Shown: piece by piece, positions 1 through 9,716 of the stretch
Position numbering within the stretch: position 1 is the stretch's first letter
Layout of the letters: each line of letters opens with the position of its first letter
Origin: Pseudomonas lijiangensis
GTDB lineage: Bacteria > Pseudomonadota > Gammaproteobacteria > Pseudomonadales > Pseudomonadaceae
NCBI RefSeq assembly: GCF_018968705.1
Contig: NZ_CP076668.1
Coordinates: 2,243,001 to 2,307,000, forward strand
Reading direction: 5' to 3'
Length of the DNA: 64,000 nucleotides
Notes under the pieces: model-generated
What the model saw: only the letters and a program-made list of their open reading frames with translations
What the model was told of the DNA's origin: nothing
Databases searched by the model: none
Made by a program: the position numbers and the translations under genes

Positions 1-49
1 TGAAGGCCTCTCGCGAATAAATTCGCTTACGGAATTATTTTCAGAAGAC

Positions 50-76
50 GCCGGGAGCAGAGGCTCCCGGCTTTTT
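50..76 (+). terminator. Rho-independent terminator
   Basis: A perfect 9-bp stem (GCCGGGAGC / GCTCCCGGC) with a 4-nt loop is followed by TTTTT on the plus strand. It would end a plus-strand gene that lies left of the window. The minus-strand gene ending at 87 runs towards it, but the minus strand has no U-tract after the stem, so it is at best a weak terminator in that direction. Confidence 0.8.
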
Positions 77-86
77 GAGGCGGGGG

Positions 87-1772
87 TCAGGCGAGGGAGG
101 GTTTGGCGTGCAGGGGATTGCTGGTCTGTAGATCCAGAGTGCGCTGGAAGAGGTTTGCCACGCTGGGCTGATGGCTGATGCCGATCACCAGCGTGTCAGG
201 CAGTTCCTGTCGCAGGACGTTGAGCAGATGGCAGGCACTCTGGTCATCCAGTTGGTTGGTCGCTTCATCCAGATACAGCGTCTGCGGTGCATTCAACAAG
301 GCACGAGCCAGGCCCAGGCGTTGCTGTTCGCCACCGGACAGCTCCCGTGTCCACTCGGTCTGCTGGTCCAGGCGCTGCTCCAGCTTCGACAGGCCAACCT
401 GATGCAGCACCTGCACCAGGCGCGCATCGGACGGGCATTCGGTGGCCGGGTAGGTCAGTAACTGGCGCAACGGCATTTCCGGCAGATAAGGCTGTTGCGG
501 AATCAGCAGGCTTGATCCGCCCGGCAGTTCCCAGGTTCCCCGGTAGTAGGGCCACAGGCCTTGCAGGGTGCGCAGCAGGGTGGATTTGCCCAGGCCGCTG
601 CGGCCTTCGATGCGCAGCCATTCGCCTGCCGTGGCGCTGGCATTGATGTTGTCCAGCAGCACGCTGCCATCGGGGCGGTGGATTTGCAGGTCATCGATCC
701 GCAAGGCCACAGTGCGTTCGATATCGCGAACCTGACCACGGGTGGCCTCGATGGCCTGATGGAACTGGCCAAGCCGTTCCACCGTGGCGCTCCAGGCGGC
801 GAGCCGTGGGTAGACGTCGATAAACCAGCTGAGCGAGCCTTGCACTGCCGTGAAGGCGCTACGGATCTGCATCAGGCCACCGAGGGTGATGGTCTTGGCC
901 AGAAAGGCGGGCAGGGCGGCGAAGACCGGAATGATGCGGCTGACCCGGTCATAACTCACGGTGAAGAATTGCAGCTTGCGCATCCGCTCCATGAGCTGCC
1001 ACCAGTTGCCGGCGATGTGCTCGAAACGTTCGCCCAGCTGGCGTTTCTCGACAGCTTCTCCGCCATACAGTGCGATCTGTTCGGCATGGTCGCGCTTGCG
1101 CAGCAGGCTGGCTCGAAAATCCGCTTCGTACCGCTGCTGCTGAAAGTTCAGCGGCTGCAACGGGCTTCCGAGATAGTGAGTGAATGCCGTGCCGAGCACC
1201 GTATAAATCACGGCCGCCCACAACAGATAACCATGGATGGTGATGTCATGGCCCAGCACCTGGAAGTTCAGGACCCCCGAGAGGTTCCACAACACGCCAG
1301 CAAAAGCCAGCACCTGAGCCATGTTGATGATGAACGATGCCAGCAGCTCGACGCTGCGATCCACCAACAGGTCCACATCCTCGGCAATCCGCTGGTCGGG
1401 GTTGTCCGGCTCGCCGGTCAGCCCCAGACGGTAATAGGCCTGACCCTGCATCCAGGCATCGATGGTGGTTTTCGTCATCGCCCGACGCCAGCGCAGTACC
1501 AGCGCCTTGCGCAGCCATTCCAGATAGACAACGATCACCACGTAGCCTGCGATGTACAGGCAATACTGGCCCATCAGCGAGTACAGCGCCTCGGTCTTGA
1601 ACTCCCCAAGGGTGTCGTAGAACGTCTTGCTCCAGGCGTTGATCCAGACGTTGATCTGCACCACCAGCAAGCCCATGCCGATCACGCTGAGCAGCAACAC
1701 CCAGGACAGCCATTGCCTGCGGTCCAGCCAGTAAGGGCTGGCCAGGGCGTAGAAGGTTTTCAGGGTTTTCAT
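87..1772 (-). CDS. yddA: ABC transporter permease/ATPase, YddA/FusD-like
   Basis: Inner-membrane ABC half-transporter of the SbmA/BacA-YddA family, 561 aa. The N-terminal 330 or so residues contain several hydrophobic membrane segments. The ATPase domain has Walker A GRSGLGKST (about 390-398), signature LSGGEQQR (from about 478) and Walker B TLYLDE (about 498-503). Its ATG overlaps the stop of the upstream M16 protease gene by 4 bp (ATGA), so the two are translationally coupled. In E. coli (pqqL-yddB-yddA) and Pectobacterium (fus) the same trio of receptor, M16 protease and ABC protein occurs; in the Fus system it serves iron acquisition from imported ferredoxin. That the ABC protein exports or imports peptide fragments here is inference. 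Confidence 0.85.
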   Translation of the reverse strand: MKTLKTFYALASPYWLDRRQWLSWVLLLSVIGMGLLVVQINVWINAWSKTFYDTLGEFKTEALYSLMGQYCLYIAGYVVIVVYLEWLRKALVLRWRRAMTKTTIDAWMQGQAYYRLGLTGEPDNPDQRIAEDVDLLVDRSVELLASFIINMAQVLAFAGVLWNLSGVLNFQVLGHDITIHGYLLWAAVIYTVLGTAFTHYLGSPLQPLNFQQQRYEADFRASLLRKRDHAEQIALYGGEAVEKRQLGERFEHIAGNWWQLMERMRKLQFFTVSYDRVSRIIPVFAALPAFLAKTITLGGLMQIRSAFTAVQGSLSWFIDVYPRLAAWSATVERLGQFHQAIEATRGQVRDIERTVALRIDDLQIHRPDGSVLLDNINASATAGEWLRIEGRSGLGKSTLLRTLQGLWPYYRGTWELPGGSSLLIPQQPYLPEMPLRQLLTYPATECPSDARLVQVLHQVGLSKLEQRLDQQTEWTRELSGGEQQRLGLARALLNAPQTLYLDEATNQLDDQSACHLLNVLRQELPDTLVIGISHQPSVANLFQRTLDLQTSNPLHAKPSLA

Positions 1773-4588
1773 TGACCGGCTACCGCCTCTTTCGGCGCAG
1801 GCAGCAGGCGGAATTGCACCAGGTTCTGCTGATCGAACAGCTCACCGGCCAGACGCTTGAGCGCCGGAACTGTCAGGGCGTCGAGCAATTGTTGTTGCTG
1901 GCTCAGGTAACGCGGGTCACCCCAGTAGCGATCACTGAGAATCAGGCGGCGCATCTGGGTCTGTGGATCGTCACGGCGCAGTTTTTCCTGATGGATCAGG
2001 TTCTTGCGGGCGGTCACGATGTCTTTTTCGCTGATGGTCTTTGGCAGCCCGGCAAGCGTGGTTCGGGCCAGTTGCCAGAGCTCTTCGACACGGGCCGGAT
2101 CGGTGCTGAAGTTCAGGCTGGTTTCGATGCGTTGGGTCTGTTGATTGAGCGTGCTGTCAAAGTTCAGGCGATAGACCCCCGAGGCTTCGCCCCGAAGCTG
2201 CTGCTTGAGAGCGGCGAAAGCAATATCCCGCAAGGTCGCGATGCGTGCGGCGTCCACCGGTGTCCAGGCGCGAGGGTGGTAGCTGAAGGCATGCAGCACC
2301 GCACGAGGCTCGATGCCGATGGCCATTTCCTGAGCGTGGTAGCCGCTGCGCTGCTGTTGCTGGCTGGTCTTGAGGTCTTTGCCGCGCGGGATACCGGCCA
2401 GTTCCTGTTCAACCAGAGGCTGGAGAGCGCTGGCGTCGATATCAGCCATCAGGTAGTAGGTCACCGGTGCCTGACTCAAGCGTTTCCAGTCGTTATCCAG
2501 ATCCCGGGGTTGTACGTCCTGAAGGTCGGCAATGGTTGGCGTCTGCCAGTTATCCTGACCGTATTGCAGCTTGCGCAGGGTTTTGTCCTGTAGCTCGCGA
2601 ATATTGTCTGTATTGCGTGACTGACGCTCGATCAGCTCGTCCCGTGCCTGCTCGAAAGCCTCGCTGTCGATGCCGGCGGGTGACTGGCTCAGACGATAGG
2701 CTTGCAGCATGGATTGCAGGCGCTGTTGTACAGGAAGGTCTTTTTTCGCATCGTTCGTCGAGAGGTTCAGTTGCAGGCGAGCGGCTTCCTGATCGAGCGA
2801 AAAGCTTACGCCATGCTCTTTGCGCCAGCGGCTGATCTGTTCCTGGTTCCAGCCTTGCGGAGCGCTCTGGGCGGTCAGTTGCGTCGCCATCTGACTGCGC
2901 CAGGCCGGAATCTCGGCGGTCATGAAACCGGCGCTGGAGTCTGCTTTCATTTCCAGTCGACCGTTATCGCCATTGCGTTTGAGCCACACCAGGCGGTCGC
3001 CGTTGCTCAGCTGCCAGTATTCGACATTCTGTTCGGCGAATGCCTTGCGTTTCACCACCTGTCCCTTGGCCGCAGCCGCAGGCAAGGCGGGCAGGGCGTC
3101 GGGTGTTGCCGGAGCCACTGCCGTTTCGGTTTGCGGTGCGTCCAGCGGGCTGCCTTGAATGCGCGCCAGCAGACTGTTTACGGCTTCGACCGTAGGCAAG
3201 GTCAGCGGGCGCAGGCCAGGGGCCGAGAGTTGCAGAACCCGGTCCTGGCTGTCGGTCCAGCTTTTCAGGCGCTGATTCAGGTCCTTGAGGTCGATGCTGT
3301 CCAGGGCTTCCAGGTACTGCGTGGCGATGTCGTGGCGGGTGAGCACGACGCGACTCTGATTCGCGGCATCATTGAGATAGGTCACCCATTTCTCGAAGCT
3401 GCGTGGTTCGTCGTTTGCCAGCATCTTTTGCGCGATGGCCCGCAGTTCCTTTCTTTGACGGTTCAGGTCGGCATCGCGCAGGCCAAAGCGCCGGACACGC
3501 TCGATTTCCGTCAGCAGTTGCTTTAACGCAACTTGATGGGCGTCACCTTCCACACCGGCAGCAATGCCCAGCACGCTGGAGTAGTCGCCGATCAGGCTTT
3601 TCTGTGCGGTCAGGCTGCGCACGCCGGTTTCCCTGGGCTGGATACGCAACTGTTCAAGCAGGGCTGACAGGGTGATGCGGTCGATCAGGCGTTCGCGCAG
3701 GCCGTCTCGGGTCGGAGCGCGACTGGCAGGTTCATGCAGACGGAACAGCAGGGCCACTTGATTGGTGCCACTCTGGCTGTCCTGCAAGCGGACGACTTTC
3801 AGCGTGTTGTCGAGAGGCAACTCCCGATAGCTTTTCTCGGGCAGTTTCCCGGCTTTGGCCTTGCCGAACCAGTGCTCGATACGAGTGGGCAGGGTGGCTG
3901 GATCAATGTCGCCGACAATGGTCAGGACCATATTGTTGGGCACATACCAGCGCTGTCCGAAGCTCTGAAGTTCGGCCAGTGTGGCCGAGCGAATCGCGGC
4001 TTCGTTGCCGATGGTGCGATGCTCCGGGTAGCGGGAGCCGATACGTTGCGAGGCGGTGCGCTGATCGTTCATGCGCTGGGCGACACCCAGGCCGCCACGC
4101 CACTCTTCGATGACGACCGGGCGCTCCTGTTCCAGATTGTCTGCGGTGTAGTCATGGGCCAGTGTCAGGGTCGAAAGCGCCTGCAAGGCCTGCTCGGTCT
4201 GGGCCGCGCCACCGGTCGGGCTGAGCATGTACAGGGTGCGGTCGTAGTTGGTCATGGCGTTGTAGTTACGCCCCTGAGCCCAGCCCCACTGATTCATGAG
4301 TGTGCGGATGTTTGCATCCTGACCGGCACGGTTGTAGAAGTTCAGGTGCTCGACCATATGGGCGACACCCACCTGATCATCTTCTTCGTCCACGGAGCCG
4401 GCCTTGACCGTCAGACGCGCATCGATGCGGCCGCGCTGGCTGGCTTCACGAACCAGACGGTATTCCAGGCCATTGCTCAACTGACCGCGTATGACCTGTG
4501 GGTCCCAGGTCTGGGGTTGCGGGCTGCCGGGAAGCTGCGCGCAGGCACTCAGCACCAGGCCCGACAGGCTCATGATTATTTTTTTCAT
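1769..4588 (-). CDS. pqqL: Periplasmic M16 zinc metalloprotease lipoprotein, PqqL/FusC-like
   Basis: A 939-aa insulinase-family (M16) protease. The start has a lipoprotein signal with lipobox LSAC (Cys16), so the protein is probably membrane-anchored in the periplasm. The inverted zinc site HMVEH lies at residues 77-81, and a downstream Glu-rich stretch (NLEQERPVVIEE) supplies the third ligand as in the family. The length fits two pairs of M16 domains in one chain, as in PqqL/FusC. It is the middle gene of a receptor-protease-ABC operon: 46 bp after the receptor stop and overlapping the ABC gene by 4 bp. In Pectobacterium FusC cleaves imported plant ferredoxin to release iron. The same role is likely here but not shown; another small imported protein could be the substrate. 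Confidence 0.88.
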   Translation of the reverse strand: MKKIIMSLSGLVLSACAQLPGSPQPQTWDPQVIRGQLSNGLEYRLVREASQRGRIDARLTVKAGSVDEEDDQVGVAHMVEHLNFYNRAGQDANIRTLMNQWGWAQGRNYNAMTNYDRTLYMLSPTGGAAQTEQALQALSTLTLAHDYTADNLEQERPVVIEEWRGGLGVAQRMNDQRTASQRIGSRYPEHRTIGNEAAIRSATLAELQSFGQRWYVPNNMVLTIVGDIDPATLPTRIEHWFGKAKAGKLPEKSYRELPLDNTLKVVRLQDSQSGTNQVALLFRLHEPASRAPTRDGLRERLIDRITLSALLEQLRIQPRETGVRSLTAQKSLIGDYSSVLGIAAGVEGDAHQVALKQLLTEIERVRRFGLRDADLNRQRKELRAIAQKMLANDEPRSFEKWVTYLNDAANQSRVVLTRHDIATQYLEALDSIDLKDLNQRLKSWTDSQDRVLQLSAPGLRPLTLPTVEAVNSLLARIQGSPLDAPQTETAVAPATPDALPALPAAAAKGQVVKRKAFAEQNVEYWQLSNGDRLVWLKRNGDNGRLEMKADSSAGFMTAEIPAWRSQMATQLTAQSAPQGWNQEQISRWRKEHGVSFSLDQEAARLQLNLSTNDAKKDLPVQQRLQSMLQAYRLSQSPAGIDSEAFEQARDELIERQSRNTDNIRELQDKTLRKLQYGQDNWQTPTIADLQDVQPRDLDNDWKRLSQAPVTYYLMADIDASALQPLVEQELAGIPRGKDLKTSQQQQRSGYHAQEMAIGIEPRAVLHAFSYHPRAWTPVDAARIATLRDIAFAALKQQLRGEASGVYRLNFDSTLNQQTQRIETSLNFSTDPARVEELWQLARTTLAGLPKTISEKDIVTARKNLIHQEKLRRDDPQTQMRRLILSDRYWGDPRYLSQQQQLLDALTVPALKRLAGELFDQQNLVQFRLLPAPKEAVAGQ

Positions 4589-4634
4589 CAGGAATCTCGG
4601 TTAAAGCGTTTGGGGCGTGTTGGTTATTGCAGGC

Positions 4635-7469
4635 TCAGAAGCGGTAGCCGACTTCCAGCCAATACTGGCGACCCACTTCATAAGTGCTGCGAGCACTGTT
4701 GCTGATGATCGGGTTGATCTTGTCGGCAACGTTGGTCACGTCTACGGCAACGAAGGCGGCCTGATCCTTGCCGGTGGGCAGTTCCCAATCCAGGCGCATG
4801 TCCCAGGTGGGTGCGCCCTTGACTCTTGCCGTTTCGTACACGGCGACATCGTCGCCATCTATGACGACGTCATCGCCTGTATTGATGATCTGGTCGTAGC
4901 CTCCGCGGTAGCGGAAGAAGTTGCTCCAGGTCAGATTCAACTGCGGGATCTCGGTGATTGTGGTCATGCGGGCAGTCCAGGGACGGTTGAAGTCACTGGC
5001 AGGAAGGTCTGTGTATTTCATCCTTTTGCCGTCATAGAGCACGTCCTGATTGGTATACATCTCCGAGTTGATCGCATCGTCGTAGTTGCCATAGGCATCG
5101 CGAGTGCGGGACCAGTCGAAGGCCATCTGCACGCTGGTTCGGGTGCCCTGGAACTTGAGTTCATGCAAGGGCGTGATGCTCAGGGTGATGTTGTCGCTCT
5201 CACTCTGTCCTTCGTTGGTGTAGGTGTAGTACTCGGTTGCATAGCCAGTCTCGGTCGACAATCCCTGAACACGGGCCAGGGAGCGGTTGATCTTGTCTTT
5301 GCCCTTGCGGTTGACATATTTCAGGCGAAAGTCGGTATCCAGCCAGCGCTGGTCGATGCCCAGAGTCAGTTCGTCGTCATAGGGAATATCAAGCGTGGTG
5401 AACTTGTTGGTGCTGGCCTGGCGGGTACCCACCCAGGCACCGGTCTGGGTCTCGCGGGCGTAGCTGGTATTGAGTGCCCCACGTCCGTCTGCCAGACGGT
5501 ATTTGTAGAGGTTGCGACCGTAATAGCGGTTGGCACCAAAGACCAGAACGGTACTGCGGTCCCCGAACAGGTCGTAGTCACCGGAGAAGCGCGGAGCGAT
5601 ATTCTTCTGCTCCATATAGTCGTCGCCCTCGAAGCGCAGGCCCGGGCGCAGGGTCAGCTTGCCGACTTCAATCTTGTCCTGAACGAAGAATGCGTATTTG
5701 TTTTCCGTCAGTTCAATCTTGCCGGCTTCATAGGTGGTCATCCGGGTCGCATATTGGCGGATGTTGCCGTTGAGCTGTCGGCCTATCGAGCACAGCGAAT
5801 CGTTACCGGCGCAGGTGGCGACATTGTCCCTGCGGAATGTGGTTGCGGAAATCACGTCGTCGAGGCGTTCCCAGGTGGCGACCTGATGCGACAGCTCCAT
5901 GCCCGTCGTCAGACTGTGGGTGGTGCCTGCAATCTGGATGGGGAACCAGTCGGCCTTGGTGTTATAGGTGATACCGCGCTGAGTCTGTTCGAGCGATCCC
6001 GATGACCCCTCGGCGCTGCGGGCGGTGTTGCTGTTGGGGTTGCCCCAGTTCTTTTCCGTCGAGTAATACCAGTTGATGTATTCGTCCGACTCCGCATCCC
6101 GTGAACTGGTCAGGTTGGTTAGCGCCAGTTTGTTGGTCCAGACGGCATTGTCGCCTTGCCATTTGGTAGTGATCGCACCCTGAAAACCACCGCCTTCGGT
6201 GGTGAAACCGGAGTTGATGCGGTTGGCCCGGAAGTAATAGTTTTCTTGTGGCGCATAGGTCAGGGAGGTGTCGACGGTCAGTCGCTCACTGGCGTTCCAG
6301 TAGGTCTTGAGCAGGTAGTTGTCGATGCGCCGGGTCTGATCCTTGCTGTTGGGCTGGGTCGGGCTGTTGTAACCGTTGTCGTAGGCATTGAGCGGAATCG
6401 TGGCGCGCTTCTGGGAGAAGTTGAGGATGGCCCCGAAGTTCTCGGTCAAATGGCCTTCGAGTGTGCCACGCACCGTGGTTTTCTCGAACTCGGGCTGGTA
6501 CTGCTCATCCGTCGACGTTTCGAAGCCTTCCTGGTCGTTCTTGCTGATGTGGTATTTGGTCCACTCCGAGCGGGTCATCGAAGCCGATATCTTGCCGTGC
6601 ATTTCCTGAGTCGGTTTGCGGGTAATGGCATCCACCACACCGCCATTGAAACCGCCGTATTCGGCAGGCACGTTGCTGTCGTAGACCCGGACTTCTTCAA
6701 GCAGGTCCGCATCCAGCGCAATGCCGTGAGAGCGGCTGGGTGCCGAGTCGAACTGACGAATCGAGTTGTAATCGTGCTCGCCCGGATCCAGGTCGTTATT
6801 GATCGAGATGCCATCGATCATGAAGTTGTTCTGATAGAACTTGGCACCGTTGATGCTGACGTCCGCCGGGTCGATTTCACCGGGGGCATTGGAGCTCTGC
6901 TGGGCATTGTTGAACTGCACGTTGGGATGCATGCGCAGCAGGGTCGTGATGTCGCCGTTGGCACCGGGGAATGCCTCGATGGCCTTGCGACCGATGACGG
7001 TCTGCCCCTGGAAACTGTTCTCTTCCGGCTCGCCCAGTACCACCGTGCTCTGCAACTCCATCGCTGCATCGAAACCACCGGTCCGGGTCTTGTGAAACAC
7101 CAGGCTGCCTTGTTCATAGCCCCAGCCAATGCCGGTGCCATGCAGCAGTTTCGCCAGCGCCTGTTCACTGCTCATCTGGCCCTGGACGGCTTGTGAGTAA
7201 AGGCCGCCCAGCAAGGACGGGTCGACGCTCACTTGCAGGCTGCTCTGCTGGCCGAAGCTGATCAGTGCGGCCGAGAGCTCTTGCACCGAGATATCAAAAC
7301 TGTGACGGGTTTGCAGGATCTGCTCACGCTCGCTCAGCGGTTCGCTGGCCATGACGGTCTGGCTGCTGATCATCCAGCACAGGCTCAAGGCACTGAGTTG
7401 TGTGGCGTGATTCAGGTGTTTGCGAATCGCTGCGCCCAGGCTTCGCGATGGCTGAGTGTTCGGTGTCAT
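4635..7469 (-). CDS. TonB-dependent receptor with N-terminal STN signalling domain
   Basis: Outer-membrane receptor, 944 aa. After a signal sequence (residues 1 to about 41) comes an STN domain (about 50-127, sequence SVQELSAALISFGQQSSLQV), which in FecA-type receptors contacts a FecR anti-sigma factor. The plug (about 155-300) and a long beta-barrel follow, ending in the aromatic YRF typical of outer-membrane proteins. It opens the operon with the M16 protease and the ABC protein, so it is the candidate FusA/YddB counterpart that brings in the protein or peptide substrate. The FecI/FecR pair at 16.5-18.2 kb is the only such pair in the window and is the obvious partner, although 9 kb of phytate genes lie between. 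A Fur-like site lies 37 bp upstream of the ATG. Confidence 0.88.
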   Translation of the reverse strand: MTPNTQPSRSLGAAIRKHLNHATQLSALSLCWMISSQTVMASEPLSEREQILQTRHSFDISVQELSAALISFGQQSSLQVSVDPSLLGGLYSQAVQGQMSSEQALAKLLHGTGIGWGYEQGSLVFHKTRTGGFDAAMELQSTVVLGEPEENSFQGQTVIGRKAIEAFPGANGDITTLLRMHPNVQFNNAQQSSNAPGEIDPADVSINGAKFYQNNFMIDGISINNDLDPGEHDYNSIRQFDSAPSRSHGIALDADLLEEVRVYDSNVPAEYGGFNGGVVDAITRKPTQEMHGKISASMTRSEWTKYHISKNDQEGFETSTDEQYQPEFEKTTVRGTLEGHLTENFGAILNFSQKRATIPLNAYDNGYNSPTQPNSKDQTRRIDNYLLKTYWNASERLTVDTSLTYAPQENYYFRANRINSGFTTEGGGFQGAITTKWQGDNAVWTNKLALTNLTSSRDAESDEYINWYYSTEKNWGNPNSNTARSAEGSSGSLEQTQRGITYNTKADWFPIQIAGTTHSLTTGMELSHQVATWERLDDVISATTFRRDNVATCAGNDSLCSIGRQLNGNIRQYATRMTTYEAGKIELTENKYAFFVQDKIEVGKLTLRPGLRFEGDDYMEQKNIAPRFSGDYDLFGDRSTVLVFGANRYYGRNLYKYRLADGRGALNTSYARETQTGAWVGTRQASTNKFTTLDIPYDDELTLGIDQRWLDTDFRLKYVNRKGKDKINRSLARVQGLSTETGYATEYYTYTNEGQSESDNITLSITPLHELKFQGTRTSVQMAFDWSRTRDAYGNYDDAINSEMYTNQDVLYDGKRMKYTDLPASDFNRPWTARMTTITEIPQLNLTWSNFFRYRGGYDQIINTGDDVVIDGDDVAVYETARVKGAPTWDMRLDWELPTGKDQAAFVAVDVTNVADKINPIISNSARSTYEVGRQYWLEVGYRF

Positions 7470-7505
7470 CCCACGTCCCCGTACGGGCTAAAACCCGCAT
7501 TTTTG

Positions 7506-7524
7506 AATGAGAATTGATCTCAAT
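7506..7524 (-). promoter_or_regulatory. Fur-like box upstream of STN receptor
   Basis: The 19-bp AATGAGAATTGATCTCAAT is an imperfect inverted repeat resembling Pseudomonas Fur boxes built on (G/A)ATGAGAAT. It sits 37 bp upstream of the receptor ATG. Just upstream (7543-7566, minus strand) GAAAAT and CGTC are spaced about 14-15 bp apart, which would suit an ECF sigma promoter. Both assignments are by eye. Confidence 0.5.
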
Positions 7525-7623
7525 GTTATGTGCGAGTCAAAGGACGGGGCAGCGCGGGAAATTTTCAGAAAATAATTAAAAAAACTTCATGAAGGGCGGG
7601 CGTGGGCCATTTTCAGACCGTTT

Positions 7624-8661
7624 TCAGTCGAAATTGAACAGGCGCTGGATCAGTTTCGGTGTGCTGCCGGTCCAGCGTTTGAAGGAGCGGCGGAAGTTGG
7701 CAGGGTCGTTGAAGTTCAGGTATTCGGCGACGGCTTCATTGCTCAGGCCCTTGATCTGGTACAGATGCAGAGCCACATGCTTGCGGGCCAGATCGTGCCG
7801 GGCCTGGAAGCTGGTGCCGTGTTTCTGCAGTTTGCGCTTGAGGGTTGCCGGGCTCATGGCAAAGGCCTGGGCAACCTGATCCAGGCTGGTGGCCTCGCGT
7901 ACGTTGTCGCGCAGGTAGCGGTAGATCCGGTCCGGCAGGCTGGCGTACATGCCCAGTGCTTGCAGTTGTGCGCCGGCTTCCTGCTGGGCGACCTGTCCGG
8001 CAATTGGCGACGCGCCCGGCCATGGGCGGGTCAGGCATTCCCTGGGAAGCCGCATCATGTCCAGCGGCCGCCCGAACGAAGTGTTTTCCCCCAGATGTAC
8101 CCAGTACTGTTCGACGTAGCGTGGTTCGTCATGACAGAAACTGCATTCCCAGGGCAGACGCTCACCGCCCAGGCCATGGCTCATGGCGATCAGCGCAGTC
8201 ATGCCGGCTTCCAGCACAAACTGTTGTTGCTCGCCTGCGCCGCAACTGTCCAGCCAGTAGAGATAGGCATAGTGTTCGTCCAGTTCCAGTCGCGGGGTCA
8301 GCAGCGGGCTGAGCAGTGCCTGATGCTGGATCAGTATCTCCAGGGCCTGATGCAGATTGCGGGCATGGCGCAAGGCATGGCTGGCAGCGCCGTAATGTCC
8401 TGGAAACAGGCGCTGGCCAAACAGGAAGCTGGTGTCGTCGGCATCCATCTGCTTCCGGGCATTGGCGATCAGGGCGAAGAATTGCTGCGGGCTCAGGCGC
8501 GTCTTGCCCGCGATGATGTCCTCGTAGAACAGGCCGGTGCCCTTGAGCAGGCGATGACTGTCGATGCCCCGTGACAGCGCCAGATCGATCAGGGTCGCCG
8601 GCTGGTAGTGGCCGGGAATGAATCGGCTGTCGATTTCGTACCAGTCGCATTTGATGGTCAT
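7624..8661 (-). CDS. AraC-family transcriptional regulator
   Basis: A 345-aa regulator. The N-terminal part (about 20-210) matches the arabinose-binding-like domain of the OruR/ArgR-type AraC group. The C-terminal 100 residues hold two helix-turn-helix motifs (SLDQVAQAFAMSPATLKRKL and the NEAVAEYLNFNDPANFRRSFKRWTG region), the second being the conserved AraC signature. It lies 8 bp downstream of the GGDEF-like gene on the same strand, so the two may be co-transcribed. Its target is not evident. The STN receptor operon directly downstream and the phytate locus beyond the GGDEF gene are the nearest candidates. Confidence 0.88.
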   Translation of the reverse strand: MTIKCDWYEIDSRFIPGHYQPATLIDLALSRGIDSHRLLKGTGLFYEDIIAGKTRLSPQQFFALIANARKQMDADDTSFLFGQRLFPGHYGAASHALRHARNLHQALEILIQHQALLSPLLTPRLELDEHYAYLYWLDSCGAGEQQQFVLEAGMTALIAMSHGLGGERLPWECSFCHDEPRYVEQYWVHLGENTSFGRPLDMMRLPRECLTRPWPGASPIAGQVAQQEAGAQLQALGMYASLPDRIYRYLRDNVREATSLDQVAQAFAMSPATLKRKLQKHGTSFQARHDLARKHVALHLYQIKGLSNEAVAEYLNFNDPANFRRSFKRWTGSTPKLIQRLFNFD

Positions 8662-8669
8662 GGCAGGCC

Positions 8670-9584
8670 TCAGGCTATTCGCGGCAAAGGTTGCCGGGCG
8701 CGAGCCAGCGAAAGATTGAGGCGCTTGAGCAGGTTCTCGGGCGTCTCGTCCATGGCCATTACCGCGGCGGTACTGGCCGAGAGGTGAAGCCGCTCGCCCT
8801 GTTGCCGGGTCTTGTGGGCCAACCCGGCAACGGCTTGCTGCAATTCCAGGGCAAACAGTTTTGCCTGGCTTTCGCCGGTATTGGGCAGCAACACGACAAA
8901 CCGGTCGCCCGCCAGGCGACAGAGCAGATCCTGACGCCTCAGGTTCAGCACCAGCAGATGGCTGAGCGCCGACAGGACTTCATCGCCTTCGGTATGGCCG
9001 AACGCCTGATTGATGGCGCTGAAATTATCGATATCCACCACCACCAGTGACAGCGGTTGCTGATTACGCTGGCTCTGTTCCAGGCTGATGACCAACTGGC
9101 GCTTGAGGTAATCGGCACTCCCCAGCGGGGTGAGTTTGTCGAACAGCCGATGTTCGCGAAAGCCGCGCTCACGTTTCTCCATCTGGGCGCTGATCGCCAA
9201 CTGTTCCCGGTGCCAGTGATAAATGCCGATGGTCAACAGAATCAGTCCCACCGGCATCGGGCCGGACTCCAGCCAGTGATCCCAGCCGATGTCCTTGGGC
9301 AAGCGGATGAATTCGTCCAGCGCATCGATCCACCAGGAAAAGAACACGCAGCTCAGGCCCACCGACAGGTAATTGGTCACGCGCCCGGCCGGGCGGCTCT
9401 TGAACACCAGGAACAGCCAGATCAGCGCCAGGAGTGCAGAGCCACCTTCACCGATGATATCCAGCCATTTCCACTCGCTGACGTACTTGATATCGCCAAA
9501 AGCCAAAAAGGCGAGCAACCCCATATTGGCCGCGACCATCAGCAGGGCGAGTTTTCCGCGGTGGGGTTTGAGGATGCTGAACAT
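8670..9584 (-). CDS. Membrane GGDEF-family protein with degenerate active site
   Basis: A 304-aa protein with about five hydrophobic segments in the first 135 residues, a short basic linker, and a C-terminal GGDEF domain (about 145-300). The metal-binding stretch VVVDIDNFSAINQAFGH is present, but the active-site loop reads RLAGDRF where active diguanylate cyclases have RxGGDEF. Both the second Gly and the catalytic Glu are therefore altered (AGDRF). No c-di-GMP inhibitory RxxD site is clear. From family knowledge such proteins are usually inactive as cyclases and act as GTP or c-di-GMP sensors or as scaffolds. It is probably transcribed together with the downstream AraC gene. Confidence 0.82.
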   Translation of the reverse strand: MFSILKPHRGKLALLMVAANMGLLAFLAFGDIKYVSEWKWLDIIGEGGSALLALIWLFLVFKSRPAGRVTNYLSVGLSCVFFSWWIDALDEFIRLPKDIGWDHWLESGPMPVGLILLTIGIYHWHREQLAISAQMEKRERGFREHRLFDKLTPLGSADYLKRQLVISLEQSQRNQQPLSLVVVDIDNFSAINQAFGHTEGDEVLSALSHLLVLNLRRQDLLCRLAGDRFVVLLPNTGESQAKLFALELQQAVAGLAHKTRQQGERLHLSASTAAVMAMDETPENLLKRLNLSLARARQPLPRIA

Positions 9585-9716
9585 GGCCTGACAGGCTCCC
9601 GGAGCGCTTGATGTCGGTCAGCACACCAGATGACTGTGACACTTGAGTGACGGGACACAGGGTCGAATCGGCTCATGGGAAGTGCAGGAGTCAGTTCGCT
9701 GCCGCGCTGCGGCCGG

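Noticed and set aside
4617..6005. Long plus-strand frame across the STN receptor and similar long frames over the M16 protease and ABC genes
   Set aside because: Antisense shadows of well-supported genes with no start signals or domains.
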